A stretch of DNA of 35,976 bases, taken from NCBI GenBank assembly GCA_023667285.1, contig JAMPAK010000001.1, positions 319,064 through 355,039 of the forward strand, written 5' to 3'. The position numbers and the translations under genes are program-made. Source of the DNA: Muribaculaceae bacterium. Its GTDB lineage: Bacteria > Bacteroidota > Bacteroidia > Bacteroidales > Muribaculaceae. The notes below the pieces were generated by a model, which was given only the letters and a program-made list of their open reading frames with translations, did no database searches and had not been told where the DNA came from. Below, piece after piece: positions 16,281-23,607 of the stretch; position 1 is the first letter of the stretch; every line of letters begins with the position of its first letter.

Positions 16281-16783
16281 AGACTATAGGAATACTCTCC
16301 GACACCCACTCTTGCTGGGACGACCGTTATGCACTTCATTTCAAGGACTGTGATGAGATATGGCATGCAGGAGATATCGGCGACATAACTATCCTTGAGC
16401 GTCTGAGGGGAGTGGTCCCTGTTGTCCGTGCCGTAAGGGGTAACATAGACCATGGAGACGTGTGCAGGGAGTGTCGGGAGGTAGAACTGTTTACAGTCGA
16501 GGGTGTGACCGTGTGGCTCACACACATAGGTGGATATCCGGGCAAATATGCGCCCGGAGTGGCCAAAATTCTGGCAGAAAACAGAGTGAACCTGATGGTT
16601 TGCGGCCACTCACACATACTTAAGGTGATGCCTGACCCACGGCTCGGACTGCTTCACATAAATCCGGGAGCCGCAGGCTATCACGGCTGGCAGAAAGTGA
16701 GAACCCTCGTGAGGCTCACCATAGATGGTGGGGTGATAAAAGGTCTTGACGTTATAGAACTTTCTCGACACACGGCGAACTGA
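16277..16783 (+). CDS. YfcE/MJ0936-type metallophosphoesterase
   Basis: 168 residues, normal for this small phosphodiesterase family. Metal-binding motifs are complete and ordered: ILSDTHS (D-x-H), WHAGDIGD (GD), VRGNIDH (GN-D), WLTHIGG (H) and CGHSHILKV (GHSH). The likely activity is hydrolysis of phosphodiesters in the cytoplasm; the physiological substrate is unknown. It overlaps the lipoprotein stop by ATGA, and its 3' end overlaps the convergent nuclease gene by 32 bp. Confidence 0.9.
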   Translation: MKTIGILSDTHSCWDDRYALHFKDCDEIWHAGDIGDITILERLRGVVPVVRAVRGNIDHGDVCRECREVELFTVEGVTVWLTHIGGYPGKYAPGVAKILAENRVNLMVCGHSHILKVMPDPRLGLLHINPGAAGYHGWQKVRTLVRLTIDGGVIKGLDVIELSRHTAN

Positions 16784-17510
16784 TACGATGTCTGAGGATG
16801 GCGGCGACATGGTCGGGCATGTCGGGCATCGGGATCACCCACGCACGGTCATAATCAGGATGGAATACGCCGAGCATAGCCTTTGACACGCGGATGCCAT
16901 ATTTCTCCTCGAGAATGAAACGATAAACGCTCAACTGCAGGGCATAGTGCCAGTAAGGAGTGTCAGGGATATTTGATATGGGGTGGAATCCCATTGTCCC
17001 GAATCGATTATTGGAACAGATATTGTATTCCCGGTCGACAAGTTTGGAAGAGCGCTTCCAGTCCCAAAGGTTGAAAGTGCCTCCGGGGGTAAGTTCAAGG
17101 AAGTCTAGCGTCCCGGCTATGTCATACTCCTCATGGTATATGCGCCATTCAGTGCGGTAAGGAATGAGAGTAGTATTGGCGGCAAATCTGCGGAAAAGCC
17201 GGAATGAATCGGCGTCATCGCCACAGTCTGAGCCGAGATAATATTGGTCAATCTTCTCATGCATGGCTGTGCCGAGTTCGCGAGCGCGCCTGCCTTCCGC
17301 CTCCCAGCGCGACCTGACTACCTGAGGGTCGACCCCTTCACGGAGGGCAATCTTGACCGACCATTTTTCGGCATCAAACTTCGGGAAGTAATCCTCAATC
17401 AGAGTGGTGACCGATTTGAACTCACGGCCATGATATGTGTAGCGATGCTCATCGGGGTCAAATTCCAGATGAGCATCTCGAGGATGAGCGTTAGACTCGT
17501 TGCAGGTCAT
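16752..17510 (-). CDS. RecB/Cas4-like PD-(D/E)XK nuclease domain protein
   Basis: 252 residues from ATG 17510, which overlaps the mazG stop as ATGA; an upstream ATG at 17540 would extend into mazG. Motifs of the PD-(D/E)XK RecB-like nuclease core are in order: GTAMHEKIDQYY (motif I-like Glu/His), EWRIYHEEYDIAGTLDFLEL (the D of motif II in AGTLDF), NLWDWKRSSK (D-x-K, motif III) and YALQLSVYRFILEEKYG (Q-x3-Y). No Fe-S cysteine cluster like that of Cas4 or AddB is evident. There is no helicase or CRISPR partner; it is the last gene of a housekeeping operon. The role (DNA repair or phage defence) is unknown. Confidence 0.8.
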   Translation of the reverse strand: MTCNESNAHPRDAHLEFDPDEHRYTYHGREFKSVTTLIEDYFPKFDAEKWSVKIALREGVDPQVVRSRWEAEGRRARELGTAMHEKIDQYYLGSDCGDDADSFRLFRRFAANTTLIPYRTEWRIYHEEYDIAGTLDFLELTPGGTFNLWDWKRSSKLVDREYNICSNNRFGTMGFHPISNIPDTPYWHYALQLSVYRFILEEKYGIRVSKAMLGVFHPDYDRAWVIPMPDMPDHVAAILRHRISSPCVEKVL

Positions 17511-18298
17511 TTGCGTTCCATTGCTTTTGCTTCGTTCCAAAGGGTGTCCATTTCCGCAAGCGTCATGTCGCGCAGCGGCTTGCCCATCTCGGCGGCTTTG
17601 CCCTCAATGTAGTTGAAGCGGGAGATGAACTTTGAGTTTGTCCGCTCAAGGGCATTTTCAGAATTTATGCCATATAGACGAGCGGCATTGATGACCGCAA
17701 AGAGTACATCGCCCATCTCTGCCTCCATCTCGTTCTTATCCTTGCGCTCTGCGGCACGGGCAAACTCGTCCATTTCCTCGCGCACCTTGTTCCAGACATC
17801 CTCACGCTTCTCCCAGTCAAAGCCGACATTTGCGGCCTTCTCAGTGATTCGCTCGGCCTTGATCATGGCTGGGAGAGCGACGGGGACACCTGAGAGGACA
17901 GTCTTATTTCCACCCTTTTCCTTGAGTTTGAGTTCCTCCCAGTTCTTGAGGACATCGTCTGTACCGTCAACCTTGGTCTCGCCAAACACATGCGGGTGGC
18001 GGAAAATCAACTTATTGTTGAGTGCATCGCAGACATCGGCCACATCAAACTCCCCCTTCTCCTCACCAATCTTAGAGTAGAAAAGGACATGGAGCAGGAC
18101 ATCGCCCAGTTCCTTACGGATATTAGCGTTATCCTCCTTGATGAGAGCGTCACAGAGTTCGTAGACCTCCTCTATTGTATTGGGACGGAGGGACTCATTG
18201 GTCTGCTTGGCATCCCAAGGGCATTTCACTCTGAGTATGTCAAGCGTATCTATAACACGTCCGAGCGCCTCCAACTTCTCCTGTCGCGTATGGCTCAT
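17507..18298 (-). CDS. mazG: Nucleoside triphosphate pyrophosphohydrolase MazG
   Basis: 263 residues with the two tandem MazG repeats of the E. coli-type enzyme. The first has CPWDAKQTNESL and EEVYELCDALIKED... KELGDVLLHVLF; the second has EEMDEFARAAERKD... AEMGDVLFAVINAARL. The EExxE...ExxD magnesium-binding residues are present in both. It hydrolyses (d)NTPs to monophosphates and pyrophosphate, possibly affecting (p)ppGpp level. The start overlaps the rpiB stop (ATGA) and the stop overlaps the nuclease start (ATGA). Confidence 0.95.
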   Translation of the reverse strand: MSHTRQEKLEALGRVIDTLDILRVKCPWDAKQTNESLRPNTIEEVYELCDALIKEDNANIRKELGDVLLHVLFYSKIGEEKGEFDVADVCDALNNKLIFRHPHVFGETKVDGTDDVLKNWEELKLKEKGGNKTVLSGVPVALPAMIKAERITEKAANVGFDWEKREDVWNKVREEMDEFARAAERKDKNEMEAEMGDVLFAVINAARLYGINSENALERTNSKFISRFNYIEGKAAEMGKPLRDMTLAEMDTLWNEAKAMERK

Positions 18299-18744
18299 TT
18301 CACAGAAATTTTAGCGACACGGCGAGCATGGCGTCCACCCTCGAAGTCAGTGTTAAGGAATGCCTCTACAATATTTATGGCTGTGACATTGTCGATGAAA
18401 CGCGCGGGAAGCACAAGGGCATTGGCATCGTTATGCTGACGTGCAAGCTTGGCAAGCTCGACATTCCAGCAATGTGCAGCGCGGACACCTTGATGCTTGT
18501 TCATGGTCATCCCGATGCCGTTTCCGGAGCCACAGAGCGCTATGGCTGGATATATATCACCGTGCTCTAGAGCCTCAGCACATGGATGGGCAAAGTCGGC
18601 ATAATCGCAACTTTCCGGGGAGTATGTCCCGAAGTCCTTAAACTCTATTCCTTGGGCCTCAAGATAGCCTTCGAGAAGCATTTTCATTTCAAAACCGGCG
18701 TGGTCACTGCAGAATCCCACCGGTATTCCGGGTTTCAGTATCAT
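18295..18744 (-). CDS. rpiB: Ribose 5-phosphate isomerase B
   Basis: 149 residues, the usual RpiB length. It interconverts ribose-5-phosphate and ribulose-5-phosphate. The substrate-binding SDHAG (13-17), the catalytic Cys71 in ALCGSGNGIGM and the HNDANALVLPARF segment are all present. It is 7 bp downstream of the DUF5063 gene and overlaps mazG by ATGA, within the long minus-strand operon. Confidence 0.95.
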   Translation of the reverse strand: MILKPGIPVGFCSDHAGFEMKMLLEGYLEAQGIEFKDFGTYSPESCDYADFAHPCAEALEHGDIYPAIALCGSGNGIGMTMNKHQGVRAAHCWNVELAKLARQHNDANALVLPARFIDNVTAINIVEAFLNTDFEGGRHARRVAKISVK

Positions 18745-18751
18745 AGATATC

Positions 18752-19276
18752 TTAATATTCGTCGTCAGGGTTTTTATGGATCAAAGCATTGAGTGGACGC
18801 ATCAGGTTGACCAACTGCTGGCTCCATGTGGTCTCAAACTCCTCCCGCATGGCGTTGATCGTCGATGCCATGAGCTCGGAGTCGAGCGAGCCTTTTACAG
18901 ACTCAACAAAATTGTAGAAAGTCTGGAAAAGATCGCAGAGTCCCTCGGCTACACTTGCGCCTATGGGGGTGTCGGAATACTTCATCTCCTCCTCAAATAC
19001 CTCAAGATACACGTCGTCAGGGCCAAGCAGATTCTCAATCTTCAGCCTGAGAGCCTCATAGTAGTCTTCCTCGAGATAATTGTCGAGAGTGGGATCCTCA
19101 TCGTCAGATATGGTCACCTGACGCTCGAGGTCGGTCGCTGAGATATAGATGCGAGGCAACAGCCGAACCATAGTGGCGAGAAACTCCCGAGCATCGGTAG
19201 CCTCAACTCCCTCGACAGCAGCACAATACTCGCGGCAGAGGCCGATAAGGCTTAAGGTATTAGGCTTTAGGTCCAT
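18752..19276 (-). CDS. DUF5063 domain-containing protein
   Basis: 174 residues from ATG 19276, overlapping the 3' end of nadD by 17 bp; an in-frame start at 19309 would lie deeper within nadD. The protein is acidic and helical (FLATMVRLLPRIYISATDLE, LEEDYYEALRLKIENLLG, SVAEGLCDLFQTFYNFVESV), matching my recollection of the Bacteroidetes DUF5063 family. It has no signal peptide, membrane helix or catalytic motif. No function is known. It is embedded between nadD and rpiB in the operon. Confidence 0.8.
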   Translation of the reverse strand: MDLKPNTLSLIGLCREYCAAVEGVEATDAREFLATMVRLLPRIYISATDLERQVTISDDEDPTLDNYLEEDYYEALRLKIENLLGPDDVYLEVFEEEMKYSDTPIGASVAEGLCDLFQTFYNFVESVKGSLDSELMASTINAMREEFETTWSQQLVNLMRPLNALIHKNPDDEY

Positions 19277-19841
19277 ATAAGTTGTTGGTTTTAATATAAT
19301 CGAATACACCCGCGGGGAGGAAATAGGTCATGTCCTTTCCCCGGGCTATGGCCTTGCGGATGAATGTGCTGGAGACGTCAGTGACTGGAGCATTGACAAT
19401 CTCGACACGGTGGTCGAAGACTGTCCCAACAGGATAGCCTGGGCGTGGATAAATGATGACCCCATAGTCATCGAGAATTGCCTCAGAGTCTTTCCACTGC
19501 GAGAAAATCTTCCAGTTGTCCGAGCCAATGATCAGTCTGAATGTGTGGCGTGGATAGCGCTTGGTGAGATAGCGGAGAGTGTTGATGGTATAGGATGGTC
19601 GTGGCATCGAGAGTTCGATGTCGTTGACCTTGATACCCTCTGCTGTCCCTAGGGCGATGTCGAGCATCTTCAGACGATAGATGTCAGGGATAAGTTCAGA
19701 TGAATTCACCTTGAGTGGATTGAGGGGGGAGAGCATGAGCCACACCTCATCCAGGCCTGCAAACTGCCTGAGAAAACTTGCAAGCATCATGTGGCCTATA
19801 TGCACGGGGTTGAATGATCCGCCTAACAATCCGATTGTCAT
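19260..19841 (-). CDS. nadD: Nicotinate-nucleotide adenylyltransferase
   Basis: 193 residues. It makes nicotinic acid adenine dinucleotide from NaMN and ATP in NAD synthesis. The nucleotidyltransferase GGSFNPVHIGH motif is at residues 7-17, LSPLNPLK and RLIIGSDNW in the middle, and the DVSSTFIRKAI signature near the C-terminus. It lies 21 bp after gmk and overlaps the DUF5063 gene. Confidence 0.96.
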   Translation of the reverse strand: MTIGLLGGSFNPVHIGHMMLASFLRQFAGLDEVWLMLSPLNPLKVNSSELIPDIYRLKMLDIALGTAEGIKVNDIELSMPRPSYTINTLRYLTKRYPRHTFRLIIGSDNWKIFSQWKDSEAILDDYGVIIYPRPGYPVGTVFDHRVEIVNAPVTDVSSTFIRKAIARGKDMTYFLPAGVFDYIKTNNLYGPKA

Positions 19842-19862
19842 AGAGAAGAGGAATTGGATATG

Positions 19863-20432
19863 TTATCTTATAAAATTCTTTATGATATCGCCCACCTCGC
19901 AGACAGCATCCCGGAGGTTGTCATTGACCACGGTGTGGTCAAAGCGCGGAGCGAATGAAATCTCAAACTCCGCTCGCCCTACCCTCTGGTCGATTGCCTC
20001 CGGGGTCTCTGTCCCTCGGCCTTCGAGGCGACTGCGCAGGGCGGCAATGGATGGGGGTGCTATGAAGATGCTCAGTGCTGAGTCGGCATATTGCTCCTTG
20101 ACATTGACACCGCCTTTGACGTCGATGTCAAGAATGACATTATGGCCATCATCAGTGATGCGGCTTATCTCACGCTTGAGAGTCCCATAGAAGCGACCGG
20201 GATATACCTCCTCATACTCCACAAACTCTCCGGCCTCGATGGCGGAACGAAAAGTTTCATCGTCCATAAACCAATAGTTCACGCCATTTTTTTCACCGGG
20301 GCGCGGCGGACGGTTTGTGGCTGAGACTGAGAACTGCATGTCAATCTCACCCTGTTCAAAAAGGGCATTGATTATGGTTGATTTCCCACAGCCAGAGGGG
20401 GCTGAGATGATTATCAATTTACCTTTGGACAT
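19863..20432 (-). CDS. gmk: Guanylate kinase
   Basis: 189 residues, the normal bacterial length. It phosphorylates GMP to GDP. The P-loop SAPSGCGKSTII is at residues 10-21, followed by the GMP-binding NRPPRPGEKNGVNYWF and EYEEVYPGRFYGT, and DIDVKGGVNVK. It is 13 bp downstream of yicC, a gene pair conserved in many bacteria. Confidence 0.97.
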   Translation of the reverse strand: MSKGKLIIISAPSGCGKSTIINALFEQGEIDMQFSVSATNRPPRPGEKNGVNYWFMDDETFRSAIEAGEFVEYEEVYPGRFYGTLKREISRITDDGHNVILDIDVKGGVNVKEQYADSALSIFIAPPSIAALRSRLEGRGTETPEAIDQRVGRAEFEISFAPRFDHTVVNDNLRDAVCEVGDIIKNFIR

Positions 20433-20445
20433 AGACCGTGAGGGG

Positions 20446-21324
20446 TTATAGGACGTTCAGTACTTGCTCCTTTATCTGCTCGAGCTCATCTTTCATTCTG
20501 ACAACCAGCCGCTGCATCTCTGAGTGGTTGCTCTTTGAGCCGAGGGTGTTTATCTCGCGTCCCATCTCCTGGGAAATGAATCCTAGTTTCTTTCCCTGTG
20601 CTGTGTCTGACGATGCCATTGTCTGCATGAAATATTCAAGATGCTGAGCCAGACGCTGTTTCTCCTCGTTGATGTCAAGTTTCTCAATGAAAAAGAAGAG
20701 TTCCTGTTCAAGACGCGAGCGGTCAAAGTCGACCCCATTCAGAGTCGAAAGACCCTCCTCCATCTTCAGTCGGATACGCTCAATCCTCTCGGTCTCATAT
20801 CGTGGCACTTCGGCGAGGAACCGGGCTATCCTCTCAATTCTCAGAGCAAAGAACGACTCGAGTTTCTCGCCCTCTACGCGGCGATAGTCCATCAGAGCCT
20901 TGAGCGCTGAGTCGAGGGCAGCCAGAGCAGCCTCCGTCTCAGAATCGTCAGCCTCCTGTGGTGCCTCAGCCTTCATAGAATCGGGGAAGCGCAAGAGCAG
21001 TGAATACCAGTCTGTTGGCTCAGGAAGACCAAGGGTATCCCGCATCTCCATGATTCGGGCAACATACTGCTTGAGGGCAGGGATGTTGAGCGACTGCTGG
21101 GCCTCGCCTGCGATGGTCTCGACAGTCACTGTCACATCTATCTTGCCGCGCAGGAGTGCTGTCACAATCCTGTTGCGCATCTCAAGTTCAATCCCTCTGA
21201 GAGAAGAAGGAATCCTTGTAGCTATATCTGCCTGCTTGCTATTGAGCGATTTCACCTCAACGGTGATTTTTTTACCGGGAATCTCAGCTACGCCCTTCCC
21301 GAAGCCCGTCATGGAATATAACAT
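20446..21324 (-). CDS. yicC: YicC/YloC-family endoribonuclease
   Basis: 292 residues. The N-terminal MLYSMTGFGKG and the C-terminal half (RLAQHLEYFMQTM, GKKLGFISQEMGREINTLGSKSN) are diagnostic of YicC/YloC, shown in other bacteria to be an endoribonuclease. First gene of the seven-gene operon, with a near-consensus promoter about 30 bp upstream. Confidence 0.95.
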   Translation of the reverse strand: MLYSMTGFGKGVAEIPGKKITVEVKSLNSKQADIATRIPSSLRGIELEMRNRIVTALLRGKIDVTVTVETIAGEAQQSLNIPALKQYVARIMEMRDTLGLPEPTDWYSLLLRFPDSMKAEAPQEADDSETEAALAALDSALKALMDYRRVEGEKLESFFALRIERIARFLAEVPRYETERIERIRLKMEEGLSTLNGVDFDRSRLEQELFFFIEKLDINEEKQRLAQHLEYFMQTMASSDTAQGKKLGFISQEMGREINTLGSKSNHSEMQRLVVRMKDELEQIKEQVLNVL

Positions 21325-21355
21325 AGACTCTCTGTTATGCTGGATTTGTTTTCCA

Positions 21356-21386
21356 CAAAGTTAACGAAAAAAGATTTATCCGCAAA
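21356..21386 (-). promoter_or_regulatory. Promoter of the yicC-to-nuclease operon
   Basis: On the minus strand it reads TTTG (21386-21383), a 19-nt spacer and TAACTTTG (21363-21356), an essentially perfect Bacteroidetes housekeeping promoter. Predicted transcription start is near 21349, about 25 nt before the yicC ATG. Confidence 0.8.
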
Positions 21387-21399
21387 ATAAATCTTATGT

Positions 21400-21900
21400 T
21401 CAATGTTTGTCCAGCAAATTCTCGAGAGTGCCGACTGATGGATTTACGGCTACGACCTCGCCCTGAGGGTCGACAAGATACGATGCATATCCTTCCTCCG
21501 GCTGGAAGGAAGTGGTGTGTCCGCCCACTTTAGTGTCAGAGACATGATATTGAGTCTTGACATCAAGACCGTCGTGACGGACTATCTCATCATAGAGTCG
21601 CCGATTGTCATCGGTGTTGACCGAGAGGAGCCTGATGTTCTGGCCTGGATGCTGCTTGATGTATCTGTCGTACTCGCCGGCGGCAATACGGGAGACGGCA
21701 TTGTGTGAGTCCCAGAAATTCACCAGGACATACTTTCCCCTGAGGTCTGAGAGGTTGACATGACCGGTGGTGTTGCTGGCTGAGGTGATGTGAGGGACAG
21801 CTCTGGGGTCTGTGTCCTCGCGGTTGACCCTAAGCGCGAATACAGCCACCATGAGAGCGACCGCCACGCAAAACAATATGTATTTAACAGTCTTTTTCAT
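21400..21900 (-). CDS. Membrane-anchored thioredoxin-fold protein lacking CxxC
   Basis: 166 residues from MKKTVKYIL (or 168 from the ATG at 21906). An N-terminal hydrophobic segment (about residues 7-24) would anchor or export it. The rest follows the TlpA/AhpC-TSA thioredoxin-fold order: LSDLRGKYVLVNFWDS, a helix, NIRLLSVNTDDN and PQGEVVAVNP. Where TlpA-like proteins have NFWAxWCxPCR, this one has NFWDSHNAVSR, so both redox cysteines are gone (Asn and Ser instead). The full length argues against decay. It is probably a non-redox thioredoxin-like protein of the envelope. No -7 box is visible upstream; an inverted repeat lies there. Confidence 0.75.
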   Translation of the reverse strand: MKKTVKYILFCVAVALMVAVFALRVNREDTDPRAVPHITSASNTTGHVNLSDLRGKYVLVNFWDSHNAVSRIAAGEYDRYIKQHPGQNIRLLSVNTDDNRRLYDEIVRHDGLDVKTQYHVSDTKVGGHTTSFQPEEGYASYLVDPQGEVVAVNPSVGTLENLLDKH

Positions 21901-21907
21901 ACGCAAA

Positions 21908-21937
21908 ATGTGGAGCGACTAATGTTATAGTCCACAT
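21908..21937. promoter_or_regulatory. Inverted repeat upstream of the thioredoxin-like gene
   Basis: The 7-bp arms atgtgga (21908-21914) and tccacat (21931-21937), separated by 16 bp, lie immediately 5' of the minus-strand gene. It may be a hairpin in the leader or an operator. Evidence is limited to symmetry. Confidence 0.3.
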
Positions 21938-21968
21938 TTAAACAACAAATTGGAGCCGTGTCAGGTTC

Positions 21969-22002
21969 AAAAAAGTCAGGCAGCCAATTTAGACTGCCTG
22001 AC
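21969..22002 (-). terminator. Rho-independent terminator after tRNA-Thr
   Basis: A perfect 9-bp stem (gtcaggcag/ctgcctgac, loop 10 nt) is followed on the minus strand by TTTTTT. It sits about a dozen bases beyond the 3' end of the tRNA. Confidence 0.85.
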
Positions 22003-22014
22003 TTCTTGAAGCTG

Positions 22015-22087
22015 AGCCGCGAGTGGGACTCGAACCCACGACCTTTTCGTTACGAATGAAATGCTCTACCGACTGAGCTATTGCGGC
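22015..22087 (-). tRNA. tRNA-Thr (anticodon CGU)
   Basis: 73 nt with a complete cloverleaf: acceptor GCCGCAA, D arm GCTC/GAGC, anticodon loop TTCGTAA (anticodon CGT, reading ACG) and T arm GTGGG-TTCGAGT-CCCAC. The 3' CCA is not encoded. Two A-C mismatches are visible, at acceptor pair 6-67 and at anticodon-stem pair 31-39. A -7 box (22106-22113) and a terminator bracket it. Confidence 0.92.
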
Positions 22088-22105
22088 TTGTTTGTTTCAG
22101 TGGTG

Positions 22106-22113
22106 CAAAGTTA
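22106..22113 (-). promoter_or_regulatory. -7 box (TAACTTTG) for tRNA-Thr
   Basis: On the minus strand, TAACTTTG lies 18 bp upstream of the tRNA 5' end. No clear TTTG -33 element is present. Confidence 0.6.
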
Positions 22114-22160
22114 AAGAAATTTTCCGGATATTCTCGCGGTTTAGGGGTGAAAATTCACTT

Positions 22161-23585
22161 TTAGAGTGTCTGTTTGCTGAATGAGAACTCGATTCTTGCC
22201 TTAGAGAAGTCCAGATGGGTCATGACAGGCTCTGTGACATAGGGTGTGATTGAGCTGACCTGAGTGCTGGTGGTGTTGTAACTATAGCCGTAGTAATACT
22301 GATAGTAACTGCTTGTGGAGTTGCTTGCAAAGAACGACACCTGCACAGGACAAATCACAAACTCCTCGTCCTCAGGCTCAACGATGCCCTTTTTGATTAT
22401 ATCATTGATATAACCAAGCATTGATGAGAAGACATATAGCCCCGTGGATGCGTCGTATGTGGCATAAAACGAGTTTAGGTCATCGTTAATCTGGCTCTTG
22501 GCAAAGAACTCGTCTTTCTTGGATTTCTTGACCATCAGGACATATGGTGGCGGGGTGAGGCCATAGTCGTTGGAAATGTCATCAGCGGGGAGGGCGAATC
22601 TTAGATAATTGACCACAGCCAGGGGACCCGACTGTTCCTGATAACGTTTGAGAATCTCACGGGCTGGAAATTTGAACTCGACATCATAACCAATCGGGCC
22701 TACGATGATAGTCTCGCCGTCGTCAGCGCGCTGTTTCAGTTCCTGAGCCATCTGGAAACTGATGTTATTGTTGGTGATTACCTCCGGGGTCACGCCAAGG
22801 TATGTGGCCATGAAATTGAGCACAGTGTCGCGCTCCTGGTCAGTGCCGACATCGAGGCGGTCTGTGACGTGATAAAAGAGGTTGATGACGTTGTTGCTTA
22901 TGCGGGTTACACGTCCAGAGCCGAAAGTATTGGCGATATAAAGACCGGGAAACCACTCAGAGAAGCGCTGCGGTGTGCTGAATGTCTCAGGGTTTGAGAT
23001 ATACTTGTTGAACAGTTCGTGGCCAAACTCGATGGGGAGGTCGACATATATGTTCTTGAAAACAGCGCCCTCGGTGTCAGTGCCAACGTAAGGGTAGCCA
23101 TCAAAGAGGGCAGAGTAAGAGGCTGTGGCAATGGCTTTGGGGTCATAGTAGCCTTCAGGGTCGAAGTCGCTGAAGATGGGTGAAGGAAGTTGCTTTGTCA
23201 GACGATGTATGCTGAGGCCCATGGGGGCGACTGAGTCACCGGCAAAGCCGTCCTTGTAGACAGTGAGACTGAGTTTGACTGAGTCGATGTCATTGATGGT
23301 GACATCAAGTGTATCAATGACGGCCGATGGCATATACTGGCAGACCACATCGCTCTCAAACTGGCCGAAACCCTTTGCTGAGTATCGGCCTAGCAACTGG
23401 AGGATGGTGCGGGAGCGGACAGCGCCTGAAGCATAAGGGACGCCCTCCACAGTAAAGACGGAATCGCGCACAATCTGTGTCTGGCCTGATACGAGCGACT
23501 CGCCAGCGGCTGTCGTTGTATCGTCGCACGACCATAGGGTCGCGCCCAGAGCCACGGCTATTATAAACGAAAGAAACTTGTTCAT
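22161..23585 (-). CDS. DUF4270 lipoprotein
   Basis: 474 residues. An N-terminal signal ends in a lipobox-like LWSC with Cys20 followed by Asp-Asp, so it is probably an envelope lipoprotein. The body (RTILQLLGRYSAKGFGQFESD, DSVKLSLTVYKDGF, IHRLTKQL) matches the Bacteroidetes DUF4270 family of unknown function. A Tyr/Ser-rich tract (about residues 425-445) lies near the C-terminus. It begins 22 bp after the GT5-like gene and is probably co-transcribed with it, an arrangement I recall as common in Bacteroidales. Confidence 0.85.
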   Translation of the reverse strand: MNKFLSFIIAVALGATLWSCDDTTTAAGESLVSGQTQIVRDSVFTVEGVPYASGAVRSRTILQLLGRYSAKGFGQFESDVVCQYMPSAVIDTLDVTINDIDSVKLSLTVYKDGFAGDSVAPMGLSIHRLTKQLPSPIFSDFDPEGYYDPKAIATASYSALFDGYPYVGTDTEGAVFKNIYVDLPIEFGHELFNKYISNPETFSTPQRFSEWFPGLYIANTFGSGRVTRISNNVINLFYHVTDRLDVGTDQERDTVLNFMATYLGVTPEVITNNNISFQMAQELKQRADDGETIIVGPIGYDVEFKFPAREILKRYQEQSGPLAVVNYLRFALPADDISNDYGLTPPPYVLMVKKSKKDEFFAKSQINDDLNSFYATYDASTGLYVFSSMLGYINDIIKKGIVEPEDEEFVICPVQVSFFASNSTSSYYQYYYGYSYNTTSTQVSSITPYVTEPVMTHLDFSKARIEFSFSKQTL

Positions 23586-23607
23586 TTATCTATTCGGTTT
23601 GCTGGAT

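Noticed and set aside
17041-17510. Cas4 or AddB identity for the PD-(D/E)XK protein
   Set aside because: No Fe-S cysteine cluster, helicase domain or CRISPR context; only the nuclease core is supported.
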